64,000 nt of DNA from Neobacillus sp. Marseille-Q6967 (GTDB taxonomy: Bacteria > Bacillota > Bacilli > Bacillales > Cytobacillaceae). The translations under genes were made by a program, and so were the position numbers. Each line of letters starts with the position of its first letter. The first letter of the stretch is position 1. Location of the stretch: contig NZ_OX267715.1 in NCBI RefSeq assembly GCF_946151075.1, forward strand, positions 1,899,881 to 1,963,880. Direction: 5' to 3'. Below are positions 57,137-64,000 of the stretch, piece after piece. The notes below the pieces were generated by a model, which was not told where the DNA came from, did not search any database, and worked only from the letters and a program-made list of their open reading frames with translations.

Positions 57137-57901
57137 TCAAAGATTAAATTCGATTTTAATTTTTTGTGAATCATTAATTTTTTTCTTTTCTTTATCAAAT
57201 ACATCACTAGTCGTTATTTCAATCCACTTGATGTTCTTAGTCTGCTCCTTTTCATTACCATCCCCATTACTTTGCTCATCCTTATGCAAATGACTGTCTG
57301 AAGCATTCACAATAAAACCAAGGTTTCCAAACTTTGTACTATTAGGTTCTATTTCACCGTTTAACTCCTCAAGGTAAATATCTTGTTCCCAATCAAATGT
57401 TTCACCAGTGTTAGTTTCCACCAGGGCAATTGGTGCAAAATTCACCTTCTCTTGGGAAGTGTTTTTGATTTCAACGAATACTTTAACAAAATCAAATTCC
57501 TCATCATGTGTCAGCACATGAAAGTAATCAATCATACCATAATCTGGTCTTAGGTGAATCAATTTAATTTCTTTAACTTTTAATTCTATCGGTCCAGCTT
57601 TATATGTTTTGTTAACATTTTTAATAGCTCTTAATGTGGCTTCCCCTTTTCCATCTGTAACTGTCTGACCCACTTGCTGCAAGGAACGGTCATCCGTTAC
57701 TTGTGGGTTAGGCTGGTACTGTTCAAATAAATCTTGCTCCTGTTTCTCTTCCTGTTTTGTATCATTATTACTTCCAATCACAGTGTTTTCTGTTTTGGTT
57801 GTATCCCCTGAAGTTGTAGTTTTGTCATTTTCAGGAGTAGGATTTGCTGAACATCCAACAAGTAACATGACTGAAAATAGCATAGATAGAGTCTGCTTCA
57901 T
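57137..57901 (-). CDS. Secreted lipoprotein, DUF4352-like
   Basis: 254 residues. Signal peptide MKQTLSMLFSVMLLVGCSA with lipobox LVGC (Cys17), then an acidic Thr/Lys-rich spacer (to about residue 60) and a beta-sandwich-like domain (EATLRAIKNVNKTYKAGPIELKVKEIKLI; FVKVFVEIKNTSQEKVNFAP), which fits the DUF4352/immunoglobulin-like lipoprotein type of Bacilli. Function unknown. It lies downstream of the alkaline phosphatase gene on the same strand, beyond a terminator. Confidence 0.78.
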   Translation of the reverse strand: MKQTLSMLFSVMLLVGCSANPTPENDKTTTSGDTTKTENTVIGSNNDTKQEEKQEQDLFEQYQPNPQVTDDRSLQQVGQTVTDGKGEATLRAIKNVNKTYKAGPIELKVKEIKLIHLRPDYGMIDYFHVLTHDEEFDFVKVFVEIKNTSQEKVNFAPIALVETNTGETFDWEQDIYLEELNGEIEPNSTKFGNLGFIVNASDSHLHKDEQSNGDGNEKEQTKNIKWIEITTSDVFDKEKKKINDSQKIKIEFNL

Positions 57902-57940
57902 GATTTACCCTCCGAAAAATTTTTGTCTTTGGAAAAAAGT

Positions 57941-57969
57941 TCCCGTTGCATAAATAAGGAGCAACGGGA
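57941..57969 (-). terminator. Terminator of the alkaline phosphatase gene
   Basis: TCCCGTTGC pairs perfectly with GCAACGGGA, 24 nt after the stop, with a T-run on the minus strand. Confidence 0.88.
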
Positions 57970-57993
57970 TACTTTAAATTTTTACAGATTGTT

Positions 57994-59382
57994 TTACTTA
58001 TCTTCTATTTTTATGTCGTATCTTAATGCTTCGAATACATTCTTAGCAATATCTGTATTATTAATTTGTCCTGCAAATCTTTCACTTTCCGGACCAAATG
58101 CATATACTGGAACATCTTCACCAGTATGTCCACCTGTTGTCCAACCAGTATGAGAACGCTTATTAAAAATATCTTCAATTGCATTGTCAATATCGAGAAC
58201 TTTCTTTGTTTCAGCTGCATTTTTAACGGATTGAATTTCAGCTTCTGTTAATGGTAAGATACCTTGGTCAATATACTTTTTCAATGTTTGTTCCACTTCT
58301 GCACCTTTAGAAATTTCTTCTGCCATGAAATCAGGGGTACGCTTTGCAGCTTTGATTGGCTCGCTGAACCAGTTATATATACCATCAGCTCCGATAGAAT
58401 ATCCTCCTGTTGAATGGTCAGCAGTTGCAACAACCAGTGTATGTTTGTCCTTTTTCGCAAATTCAATGGCTGCTTTAAATGCTTTTTCGAAATCTTCCAT
58501 TTCACTCATCGCAGCAACAATATCATTGTCATGACCTGCCCAGTCAACTTGACTTCCCTCTATCATTAGGAAGAAACCATCTTTATCTTGACTTAAGCGA
58601 GAAATTGCTGCATTTGTCATTTCTTCAAGAGAAGGCGTTTCTGCTGGGCGGTCAATCATCTTTGGAAGTCCGCCCGGTGCAAATAAACCAAGTACTTGTT
58701 TGTTAGAATCCTTTAATAAATCTTCTTTGTTTGTTACGTAGCTATATCCGTCATTTTTGAATGCTTCTGTTAGATTACGATCTTTACGAACAAAGTTGTC
58801 CACGCCTCCGCCAAGAAGAACGTCGACTTTATGCTGGCCATTTACTAATTCATCATAGTAGTCATCGGCAATCGCGTTCATGTTTTTACGGCTGTGATCA
58901 TGTGAACCAAAGGAAGCGGGTGTTGCGTGTGTTATTTCCGATGTCGCAACAAGACCAGTTGCTTTTCCTTGTTCTTTAGCAGCTTCAAGAACTGTTTTTA
59001 CTTCTGACCCATCATTGTCAACTGCGATTGCATTGTTATATGTTTTAATCCCTGCAGACATAGCTGTTGCCGCCGATGCAGAATCTGTTACGTTTTGTTC
59101 AGGGTCTTCGGGGTAAGTCATTTGTTGTCCGACAAGGTATTGATCAAATGCTGTTTTTTCAGCCTCTTTAGTAGACGGATCATTTTTCAAGTACCGATGA
59201 GCAGATGTATAGGATACTCCCATTCCGTCACCTATTAACACAATAACATTTTTGATTTCTGCGTTACTTTTGGGACTTTGTGCGTTTGCAGGTGAATAAG
59301 TGCCTATTAAACTCCCAAATGCTACAGATGAAAGTACAGCTACCGGTAATAACTTTTTTGTGAATTTCTTCTTGTTAAACAA
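57994..59382 (-). CDS. Secreted alkaline phosphatase
   Basis: 462 residues. Signal peptide (FTKKLLPVAVLSSVAFGSLIG, cleavage near NAQS). Metal-binding LIGDGMG near residue 50 and the nucleophilic Ser in VTDSASAATAMSAG (about 101). Further metal residues in SQVDWAGHDND and TADHSTGGY, and HTGEDVPVYA near the C terminus. Releases phosphate from organic esters outside the cell. A four-repeat PhoP box with 11-bp spacing lies upstream, so PhoPR control under phosphate limitation is expected. Confidence 0.94.
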   Translation of the reverse strand: MFNKKKFTKKLLPVAVLSSVAFGSLIGTYSPANAQSPKSNAEIKNVIVLIGDGMGVSYTSAHRYLKNDPSTKEAEKTAFDQYLVGQQMTYPEDPEQNVTDSASAATAMSAGIKTYNNAIAVDNDGSEVKTVLEAAKEQGKATGLVATSEITHATPASFGSHDHSRKNMNAIADDYYDELVNGQHKVDVLLGGGVDNFVRKDRNLTEAFKNDGYSYVTNKEDLLKDSNKQVLGLFAPGGLPKMIDRPAETPSLEEMTNAAISRLSQDKDGFFLMIEGSQVDWAGHDNDIVAAMSEMEDFEKAFKAAIEFAKKDKHTLVVATADHSTGGYSIGADGIYNWFSEPIKAAKRTPDFMAEEISKGAEVEQTLKKYIDQGILPLTEAEIQSVKNAAETKKVLDIDNAIEDIFNKRSHTGWTTGGHTGEDVPVYAFGPESERFAGQINNTDIAKNVFEALRYDIKIEDK

Positions 59383-59413
59383 TGTTGTTTCCCCCTAATC
59401 GTCATCTTAAACT

Positions 59414-59481
59414 ATATTACAAAAGCAATCTTACTATGAAATTATTAAGCTGCCTTTAATCCAATGTAAATTTAGTATTAA
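59414..59481 (-). promoter_or_regulatory. PhoP box (four direct repeats) and -10 of the alkaline phosphatase gene
   Basis: On the minus strand TTAATA, TTTACA, TTAAAG and TTAATA occur at exact 11-bp spacing (59443-59481), the layout of Bacillus PhoP-P binding sites (TTAACA-type hexamers with 5-bp gaps). TAATAT at 59414-59419 lies 23 bp downstream and serves as -10. Confidence 0.8.
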
Positions 59482-59542
59482 GCTACTATTACATACCTTC
59501 TACTTTCAGTAAAATGGGATACCTAGTTTTGTATCCACAACA

Positions 59543-59571
59543 AAAAAGGGATTGCCGCAGCACCCCTTTTT
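59543..59571 (-). terminator. Terminator of the small 59604-59729 gene
   Basis: AAAAAGGG pairs with CCCTTTTT around a 13-nt loop, 32 nt after that gene's stop. A-rich on the plus side, T-rich on the minus. Confidence 0.7.
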
Positions 59572-59603
59572 GTAAAGAAAAATTCCCTATTTACTTCTAA
59601 TAC

Positions 59604-59729
59604 TTATTTTGACTTTTCTTGGGCTCTTAATGCTATTTTTTCTAGCCCATTTTCCCCCGCAAATTCTTCATTTGTTTTTGGGATATCATGTTTATTCTTA
59701 AATTGCTTATTATTATTTTTTTTAGACAT
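59604..59729 (-). CDS. Small hydrophilic protein (41 residues)
   Basis: 41 residues, Lys/Asn-rich at the start (SKKNNNKQFKNKHDIPK) and Glu/Ala-rich later. It opens with an ATG behind AGGGCGG and has its own terminator. Size and composition are reminiscent of small spore or stress proteins of Bacilli, but I do not recognise the family. Confidence 0.65.
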   Translation of the reverse strand: MSKKNNNKQFKNKHDIPKTNEEFAGENGLEKIALRAQEKSK

Positions 59730-60174
59730 TTTTTCACCGCCCTTGCTGTTTAATGAAATTATTCTCTTAGGGATGCCCACTGTTTTTTATACTTTAGAAA
59801 TTGAATCGAGGTAATATTTCTTTTTTATCGGCACCCACGAAGTTAGTTTGCTTTCTTTATAGCAGGCTATGCTCCTAATTAGGTTTACTTCGCTCATTTT
59901 TAGTTGATTAGTTATTATCCCTTTTTTCGTGTTAGGACATCGTAATCAAATATGGGTGGGAAATAATGGAGTGGTTCGGTCTTAGTTAAAACTAATTGTC
60001 CTTATTAATTTACTTTTACCATTCATATTGTTCATGAATAAACGTTTTGATAGGAATTATTGGTTTTTGTGCCATAAACCTGAAGGAGGGGGAAGCCCTG
60101 ATTAGTTGAAAGGTGCGGGGTGACTTAATGCGTGTCACCCCAATTAATTACTGCCGACCCATTGCCGTCACCAA
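59730..60174. other. Intergenic region with one hairpin
   Basis: 445 bp without a supported gene. It contains the promoter side of the small gene at the left and a GGGGTGAC/GTCACCCC hairpin at 60117-60141. Otherwise I see nothing. Confidence 0.5.
60117..60141. repeat. GGGGTGAC/GTCACCCC hairpin downstream of the CobW-type gene
   Basis: Perfect 8-bp stem with a 9-nt loop, 34 nt after the stop of the GTPase gene. There is no T-run on the minus strand, so it may be a repeat element or an mRNA 3'-end stabiliser and not a plain terminator. Confidence 0.55.
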
Positions 60175-61380
60175 TTAAACTGCTGTAGTAGTTTGAATGA
60201 TCCATGTAAACGGATCATTCATCTTGTTCCAGTTTTGTTTCAGTTCATCTTCTGTCAACAAACAGTGATCTAAAGAACTTTTCACAAGTTCTTGGTCCAT
60301 GTCTATTCCAATTAACACAAGCTCATTTTTCCGATCTCCATACTTATCATCCCACTGTTCTTTTAAAACTGGGTCTTCCTCGAAATATTGGGCTTGTTGT
60401 TCCGGGGATAAAGATGCTACCCAATAAGAAACTGGCTCTAACTGTACAGATGGGCCTGCTTGCGAAAATAATAAAGCAAAATCATTTCTTGTGGCACACC
60501 ATACAATTCCCTTTGCTCTCACAATCATTTCAGGCATTTCTTCCACCCAGCGGTTAAATCTTTCCGAATGAAATGGAACTTTACTTCTATAAACGAAGGA
60601 ACTAATCCCATATTCTTCCGTTTCTGGGGTATGCTCAGGTGCCTCTAATTCTTTTAACCAACCGGCCGATTCACTCGCCGTTTCAAAGTCAAACAAACTA
60701 GTATTTAAAATCTCCGAAGACGGAATTTTTCCATTTATGGATCGGTGAAACTTTGCCGAAGGCTGGAGCTTTCTTAAAAAAACTTCCATCTGATTTAATT
60801 GGTCCACATCAAGTAAATCACATTTATTAAGAATTAATACATCACAAAACTCTATTTGATCGATTAACAAGTCCGCGACGGTTCGATCATCCTCTTCACC
60901 AACGGCTTGACTTCTTTCCAAAAGAAGGTCCCCTGAAGCAAAATCGTGCCAAAACCTGTTAGCATCGACAACCGTAACCATTGTATCGAGTCTACAATGT
61001 TTTGTAAGGTCAATTCCCAACTCTTCATCTATGTAAGAAAAAGTTTGTGCAACTGGTACTGGTTCACTTATACCTGTTGATTCAATCACGATATAATCAA
61101 TATTTCCAATCTCAACAAGCCGTTCCACTTCTTTTAAAAGATCTTCCCTTAATGTACAACATATACAACCATTGGATAATTCTACAAGCTTCTCCTCCGT
61201 TCTGTTTAGCCCTCCTCCTTGTTTTACCAGATCTGCGTCTACATTAATTTCACTCATATCATTAACAATCACTGCTACTCTTAATCCTTCTCTATTCTGC
61301 AAAATATGATTTAATAAGGTTGTCTTTCCTGCTCCTAAATATCCGCTTAAAACCGTTACTGGAATTCTTTTGTCGTTCAT
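60175..61380 (-). CDS. CobW/ZagA-type GTP-binding metallochaperone
   Basis: 401 residues, COG0523 family. Walker [14 protein letters not shown] at the N terminus; the metal-binding CxCC motif in [11 protein letters not shown] (about residue 73); switch and specificity segments ESTGISEP and LNKCDLL; a C-terminal CobW_C domain (after about residue 260). Bacillus YciC/ZagA is the closest described role: zinc delivery under limitation. A Zur box (61404-61424) directly precedes it, supporting zinc-starvation induction. It lies downstream of the zinc-free L33 gene. Confidence 0.9.
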   Translation of the reverse strand: MNDKRIPVTVLSGYLGAGKTTLLNHILQNREGLRVAVIVNDMSEINVDADLVKQGGGLNRTEEKLVELSNGCICCTLREDLLKEVERLVEIGNIDYIVIESTGISEPVPVAQTFSYIDEELGIDLTKHCRLDTMVTVVDANRFWHDFASGDLLLERSQAVGEEDDRTVADLLIDQIEFCDVLILNKCDLLDVDQLNQMEVFLRKLQPSAKFHRSINGKIPSSEILNTSLFDFETASESAGWLKELEAPEHTPETEEYGISSFVYRSKVPFHSERFNRWVEEMPEMIVRAKGIVWCATRNDFALLFSQAGPSVQLEPVSYWVASLSPEQQAQYFEEDPVLKEQWDDKYGDRKNELVLIGIDMDQELVKSSLDHCLLTEDELKQNWNKMNDPFTWIIQTTTAV

Positions 61381-61403
61381 TCTAACTCTTCCTTTCTTGT
61401 TTT

Positions 61404-61424
61404 AAATCAAAGTCATTACGATTT
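61404..61424 (-). promoter_or_regulatory. Zur box before the CobW-type gene
   Basis: AAATC at one side and ATTACGATTT at the other, matching the 9-1-9 Bacillus Zur operator in the right half with a diverged left half. 24 nt before the GTPase start. Confidence 0.72.
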
Positions 61425-61459
61425 AAAGAATATATTTTTCCCTAGATTCTGGCTTCGGA

Positions 61460-61609
61460 TTATTTTGTTTCTCTGTGTATGGTATACCGTTTCAACCTAG
61501 GAGAGTATTTCTTAAGTTCCAGCCTTTCAGGATTATTTCTTTTGTTCTTAGTTGTTATGTAGTTTCTGTCCCCGGTTTCAGTACATTGTAGAGTAACTTT
61601 AACTCGCAT
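61460..61609 (-). CDS. rpmG: Ribosomal protein L33, zinc-independent (C-minus) form
   Basis: 49 residues starting at 61609. The family core [22 protein letters not shown] is intact, but of the four zinc Cys of the C-plus form only one remains: CTETG replaces CxxC and the second pair reads YSPRLKRY. This C-minus paralogue replaces the zinc-containing L33 when zinc is scarce, releasing metal. A Zur box at 61637-61657 directly precedes the gene, as in B. subtilis. Confidence 0.93.
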   Translation of the reverse strand: MRVKVTLQCTETGDRNYITTKNKRNNPERLELKKYSPRLKRYTIHRETK

Positions 61610-61636
61610 TTGTTTTCATTCTCCTTCTGTTTTTAT

Positions 61637-61657
61637 AAATCGAAATAGTTACGATTT
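61637..61657 (-). promoter_or_regulatory. Zur box before rpmG
   Basis: AAATCGAAAT, then A, then GTTACGATTT: close to the AAATCGTAAT-N-ATTACGATTT consensus, 27 nt before the rpmG ATG. Confidence 0.85.
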
Positions 61658-61768
61658 GAACTTTATACGACTTTTATTTCCCTGTCAAGGAGAAAACTAA
61701 AACTTTTAAAAATAAATCGAAATCATTCCTAAAATCATGTAAAAGTACATAAAGATACTTTAGGATTT

Positions 61769-61789
61769 AAATCGTAATTATTTCGCTTT
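61769..61789 (+). promoter_or_regulatory. Zur box of the permease operon
   Basis: AAATCGTAATTATT then TCGCTTT: left half exact, right half with two mismatches. It lies 98 nt upstream of the permease ATG, in the divergent region facing rpmG. A weaker half-site (AAATCGAAATCATT) lies at 61714-61727. Confidence 0.8.
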
Positions 61790-61887
61790 GTAAAAATATT
61801 AAAATTGGTCCGATTACTCATACTCTAGCAAATGCGAAATATATTTATGAAAGAAACGCAAGGACTCAAATACGACTGGAGGTAAAC

Positions 61888-62880
61888 ATGATTAAGATTC
61901 TTCGCAGTAATGTTATGGATATTACAGGTTTTATTATGATTGGACTGGCTCTTCTACTTCTCAATATCAGCAGCACTTTTAATCTAACATGGGCTCTTCC
62001 TGCCTCATTCTTAAATCTAAACACTATTTTTCTCAGTATTTTAATAGAAGCCCTGCCATTTGTTTTAATAGGAGTTATTATTGCTGGTTTTATCCAAATC
62101 TATATTACCGAAGAGCATATCCGGAGATGGATTCCTAAAAACAAAGTCCTGGCTGTCATCATGAGTTGTATCGTTGGCGCGCTATTTCCTGCCTGTGAAT
62201 GCGGAATTGTCCCTATTGTTCGCAGGCTTATCGGAAAAGGTGTCCCGATTCATGCTGCCATTGGCTTTTTGTTGACTGGGCCTCTAATCAACCCTGTTGT
62301 CATTGCCTCAACATATATGGCTTTTGGAAACGATATAAGAATAGCAGGATTACGAATGGGTTTAGGTTTTATAATTGCCCTATTGGTTGCTTTTGCCGTA
62401 AGCTCGCTTTTTAAAGGAACTCAACTAAAAGCTCCAATTAAATTAGATTCTTCCCGATCACAATCGAAAAACTTTACTGCCCGATTTTGGTCCATGCTGA
62501 CACATTCAATTGATGAGTTTTTTGATATGGGAAAATACCTTATCATTGGTGCACTTATTGCAGCTAGTGTACAAACCCATATGCCGGCAATGACTTTATT
62601 AGAAACTGGCAGTGGTCCTGTATCTTCTTTGTTTGTCATGATGGGGCTCGCTTACATTTTATCCCTTTGTTCCGAAGCGGATGCCTTTATCGGTGCGTCC
62701 TTCAGCAGTATTTTCCCACTATCATCTATCCTTGGATTCTTAATTTTCGGACCGATGATGGACTTAAAAAATACGATTATGATGCTTAGTGTATTTCGAT
62801 TTAGGTTTGTAATGGTTGTATTAGGGTTAATTGTTTCCACCATCTTTTTAACATTAATACTGGTACAAACCTTTATTTAA
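61888..62880 (+). CDS. Permease of the UPF0718 family (YcgR-like)
   Basis: 330 residues with about nine to ten transmembrane helices. Diagnostic segments are FPACECGIVPIVRRLIGKGVPIHAAIGFLLTGP (with the conserved Cys-Glu-Cys) and LSLCSEADAFIGASF. The pair UPF0718 permease plus TIGR03943 protein occurs in many Bacilli, often beside metal regulators; transport of a metal or metal complex is suspected but not established. The divergent Zur box supports a zinc role. It starts at an ATG with GGAGG upstream. Confidence 0.85.
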   Translation: MIKILRSNVMDITGFIMIGLALLLLNISSTFNLTWALPASFLNLNTIFLSILIEALPFVLIGVIIAGFIQIYITEEHIRRWIPKNKVLAVIMSCIVGALFPACECGIVPIVRRLIGKGVPIHAAIGFLLTGPLINPVVIASTYMAFGNDIRIAGLRMGLGFIIALLVAFAVSSLFKGTQLKAPIKLDSSRSQSKNFTARFWSMLTHSIDEFFDMGKYLIIGALIAASVQTHMPAMTLLETGSGPVSSLFVMMGLAYILSLCSEADAFIGASFSSIFPLSSILGFLIFGPMMDLKNTIMMLSVFRFRFVMVVLGLIVSTIFLTLILVQTFI

Positions 62881-62892
62881 GGAGGACAAAAC

Positions 62893-63831
62893 ATGCAACT
62901 CCACTTTCAGCAAGCGTTACGGGCGTTAATATTATTATCTTTTTCCACCATGCTTTTCAAGATGCATTATTCCGGGGATATCACCAAGTTTATTAATCCT
63001 AAATATGAGGGTTTAAGCCAAATCGCTTCTATCATTTTTTTGATTTTATTTTTCATTCAAATTACAAGAATATGGACTACTTCAACTAGAGGGAACAGTC
63101 CCCATCATTGCGATCACCACGACGATTCCTGTCATCATCACGACCATGGGGATACTCCCTTAAATACCAAAAAATTAATTTCATATCTAGTTATTAGTTT
63201 CCCATTGGTAACTGGATTCTTCCTTTCTCCAAAGTTACTAGATGCCTCCATGGCAGAAAAAAAAGGAGCAATGCTTATTCTCTCTAACCAAACTCAAGCA
63301 TCACAAGAAAAGGGTTCCGAGGAGTCACAGCAAAAGGAAGAAAATAGTCAGGAAGAAATGGATGGATACGATAATCCTATCGATCCTAATCTGGAAAACC
63401 AAGAGAGCATTTCAGAGGAAGAGTATAATAATTTAATGAGACAATTAGAACAAAATAATACGATTAAGATGAGCGATTTCGCTTATGCGGCTTATTATGA
63501 AGAAATCGGAAAGAATGTTCATAAATATAAAGGCAAAAAGATTAAAGTAAGAGGATTTGTCTATAAAGAAAATGGATTATCCTCAAACCAGCTGGTCATC
63601 TCAAGATTTTTGATTACGCATTGTGTCGCGGATGCCAGTATCATTGGATTCTTATCTGAGTTCTTAGTTGCTCCCTCCCTTGAAAAGGATACATGGATTG
63701 AGGCCGAAGGTGTATTAGATGTCACGACATTTAATGGGAATGAACTTCCGCTTATAAAAATTACAGATTGGAAGGAAATAAAAGAACCAGAACAGCCGTA
63801 TCTTTATCCCATAAGTGTCAAAATAATGTAA
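62893..63831 (+). CDS. TIGR03943/DUF1980 family membrane protein (YcgQ-like)
   Basis: 312 residues. Two N-terminal helices, then a His/Asp-rich loop (HHCDHHDDSCHHHDHGD, about residues 74-90) that looks metal-binding, another helix (SYLVISFPLVTGFFLSP), a charged linker and a C-terminal soluble domain (KGKKIKVRGFVYKENGLSSN; FLITHCVADASI). It begins 12 nt after the permease stop with AAGGAGG, as its partner. The His-rich loop faces outward by positive-inside reasoning, so it may collect zinc for the permease; this is inference. Confidence 0.86.
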   Translation: MQLHFQQALRALILLSFSTMLFKMHYSGDITKFINPKYEGLSQIASIIFLILFFIQITRIWTTSTRGNSPHHCDHHDDSCHHHDHGDTPLNTKKLISYLVISFPLVTGFFLSPKLLDASMAEKKGAMLILSNQTQASQEKGSEESQQKEENSQEEMDGYDNPIDPNLENQESISEEEYNNLMRQLEQNNTIKMSDFAYAAYYEEIGKNVHKYKGKKIKVRGFVYKENGLSSNQLVISRFLITHCVADASIIGFLSEFLVAPSLEKDTWIEAEGVLDVTTFNGNELPLIKITDWKEIKEPEQPYLYPISVKIM

Positions 63832-63900
63832 GGTTAAGTACTTAACTATTTTAAAAGACAGGCTCTATTTAATGGCGACTAAAATTATTCTATTAATTTA

Positions 63901-64000
63901 ATTTCAGTAGCCAATACCCTCTCTTGACTACCAAAGTTTCTTTATCAAGTTTATTTCAGTAGCCAATACCCCTTCTTGGCTACCCAAGTTTCTTTATCAA
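63901..64000. repeat. 52-bp direct repeat with internal hairpins, at least two units
   Basis: Unit 1 (63901-63952) and unit 2 (63953 to the window end) share nearly identical sequence: ATTTCAGTAGCCAATACC, a variable middle, and AGTTTCTTTATCAA. Each holds an inverted repeat, in unit 2 GTAGCCAA/TTGGCTAC. The array may continue beyond the window. Confidence 0.8.

Noticed and set aside
61714..61734. Fourth Zur box
   Set aside because: The left half fits (AAATCGAAATCATT) but the right half does not; I list it only as a weak half-site beside the better box at 61769-61789.

Overview
The window looks like chromosome from a low-GC, endospore-forming member of the Bacillaceae (Bacillus sensu lato, perhaps Neobacillus- or Mesobacillus-like; the genus cannot be fixed from sequence reading alone). 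Supporting signs are strong AGGAGG-type ribosome sites, frequent TTG/GTG starts, YheC/YheD-type spore-associated ATP-grasp proteins, a SleB/CwlJ-type hydrolase, and Bacillus-type Fur, Zur and Pho boxes. I see no rRNA, tRNA, CRISPR, prophage or intact insertion sequence. Most genes lie on the minus strand.

Layout. 1-2.3 kb: 3' part of a 2-oxoacid:acceptor oxidoreductase. 2.3-7.1 kb: a broken nuclease-like gene, two ATP-grasp genes and two tandem cysteine-motif paralogues that may be spore-surface proteins. 7.4-18.8 kb: DoxX, WrbA-like and azoreductase genes (the last with a MarR regulator and a visible operator), small membrane proteins, MFS and amino-acid transporters, a GH1 6-phospho-beta-glucosidase, a carbamoylase-type hydrolase and an orphan ADP-ribosyltransferase-like gene. 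18.9-25.5 kb: a four-gene NRPS-independent siderophore operon behind two Fur boxes. 25.6-30 kb: HAD phosphatase, cell-wall hydrolase, acetamidase/formamidase and small unknowns. 30-34.2 kb: a class I ribonucleotide reductase operon with a flavodoxin, placed behind a cobalamin riboswitch and terminator. 34.4-34.8 kb: an OsmC-family gene with an in-frame UGA exactly where the catalytic cysteine belongs, followed by a SECIS-like hairpin, making it a strong selenoprotein candidate.

35.4-48.8 kb: a 12-gene acid uptake and beta-oxidation operon (TAXI-TRAP transporter, acyl-CoA ligase, two acyl-CoA dehydrogenases, two 3-hydroxyacyl-CoA dehydrogenases, enoyl-CoA hydratase, thiolase, SDR and its own ETF). 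Its first gene has a textbook sigma-54 promoter and two identical upstream elements. A PAS/AAA+ sigma-54 activator lies just upstream at 50.4-52.0 kb and is the obvious regulator. A 21-bp minisatellite lies between the two units.

52.2-54.5 kb: TPP riboswitch, thiC and a small CxxC protein. 54.5-57 kb: cytochrome bd-type oxidase (YthAB-like). 57.1-59.5 kb: lipoprotein and alkaline phosphatase with a four-repeat Pho box. 60.1-63.8 kb: a zinc-starvation region (CobW-type GTPase, zinc-ligand-free ribosomal protein L33, UPF0718 permease and its TIGR03943 partner) with Zur boxes in front of each transcription unit. The right edge runs into a 52-bp direct repeat. Most notable overall are the UGA-containing OsmC gene, the sigma-54 catabolic operon, and the use of B12, Zn, Fe and phosphate sensing in one 64-kb stretch.
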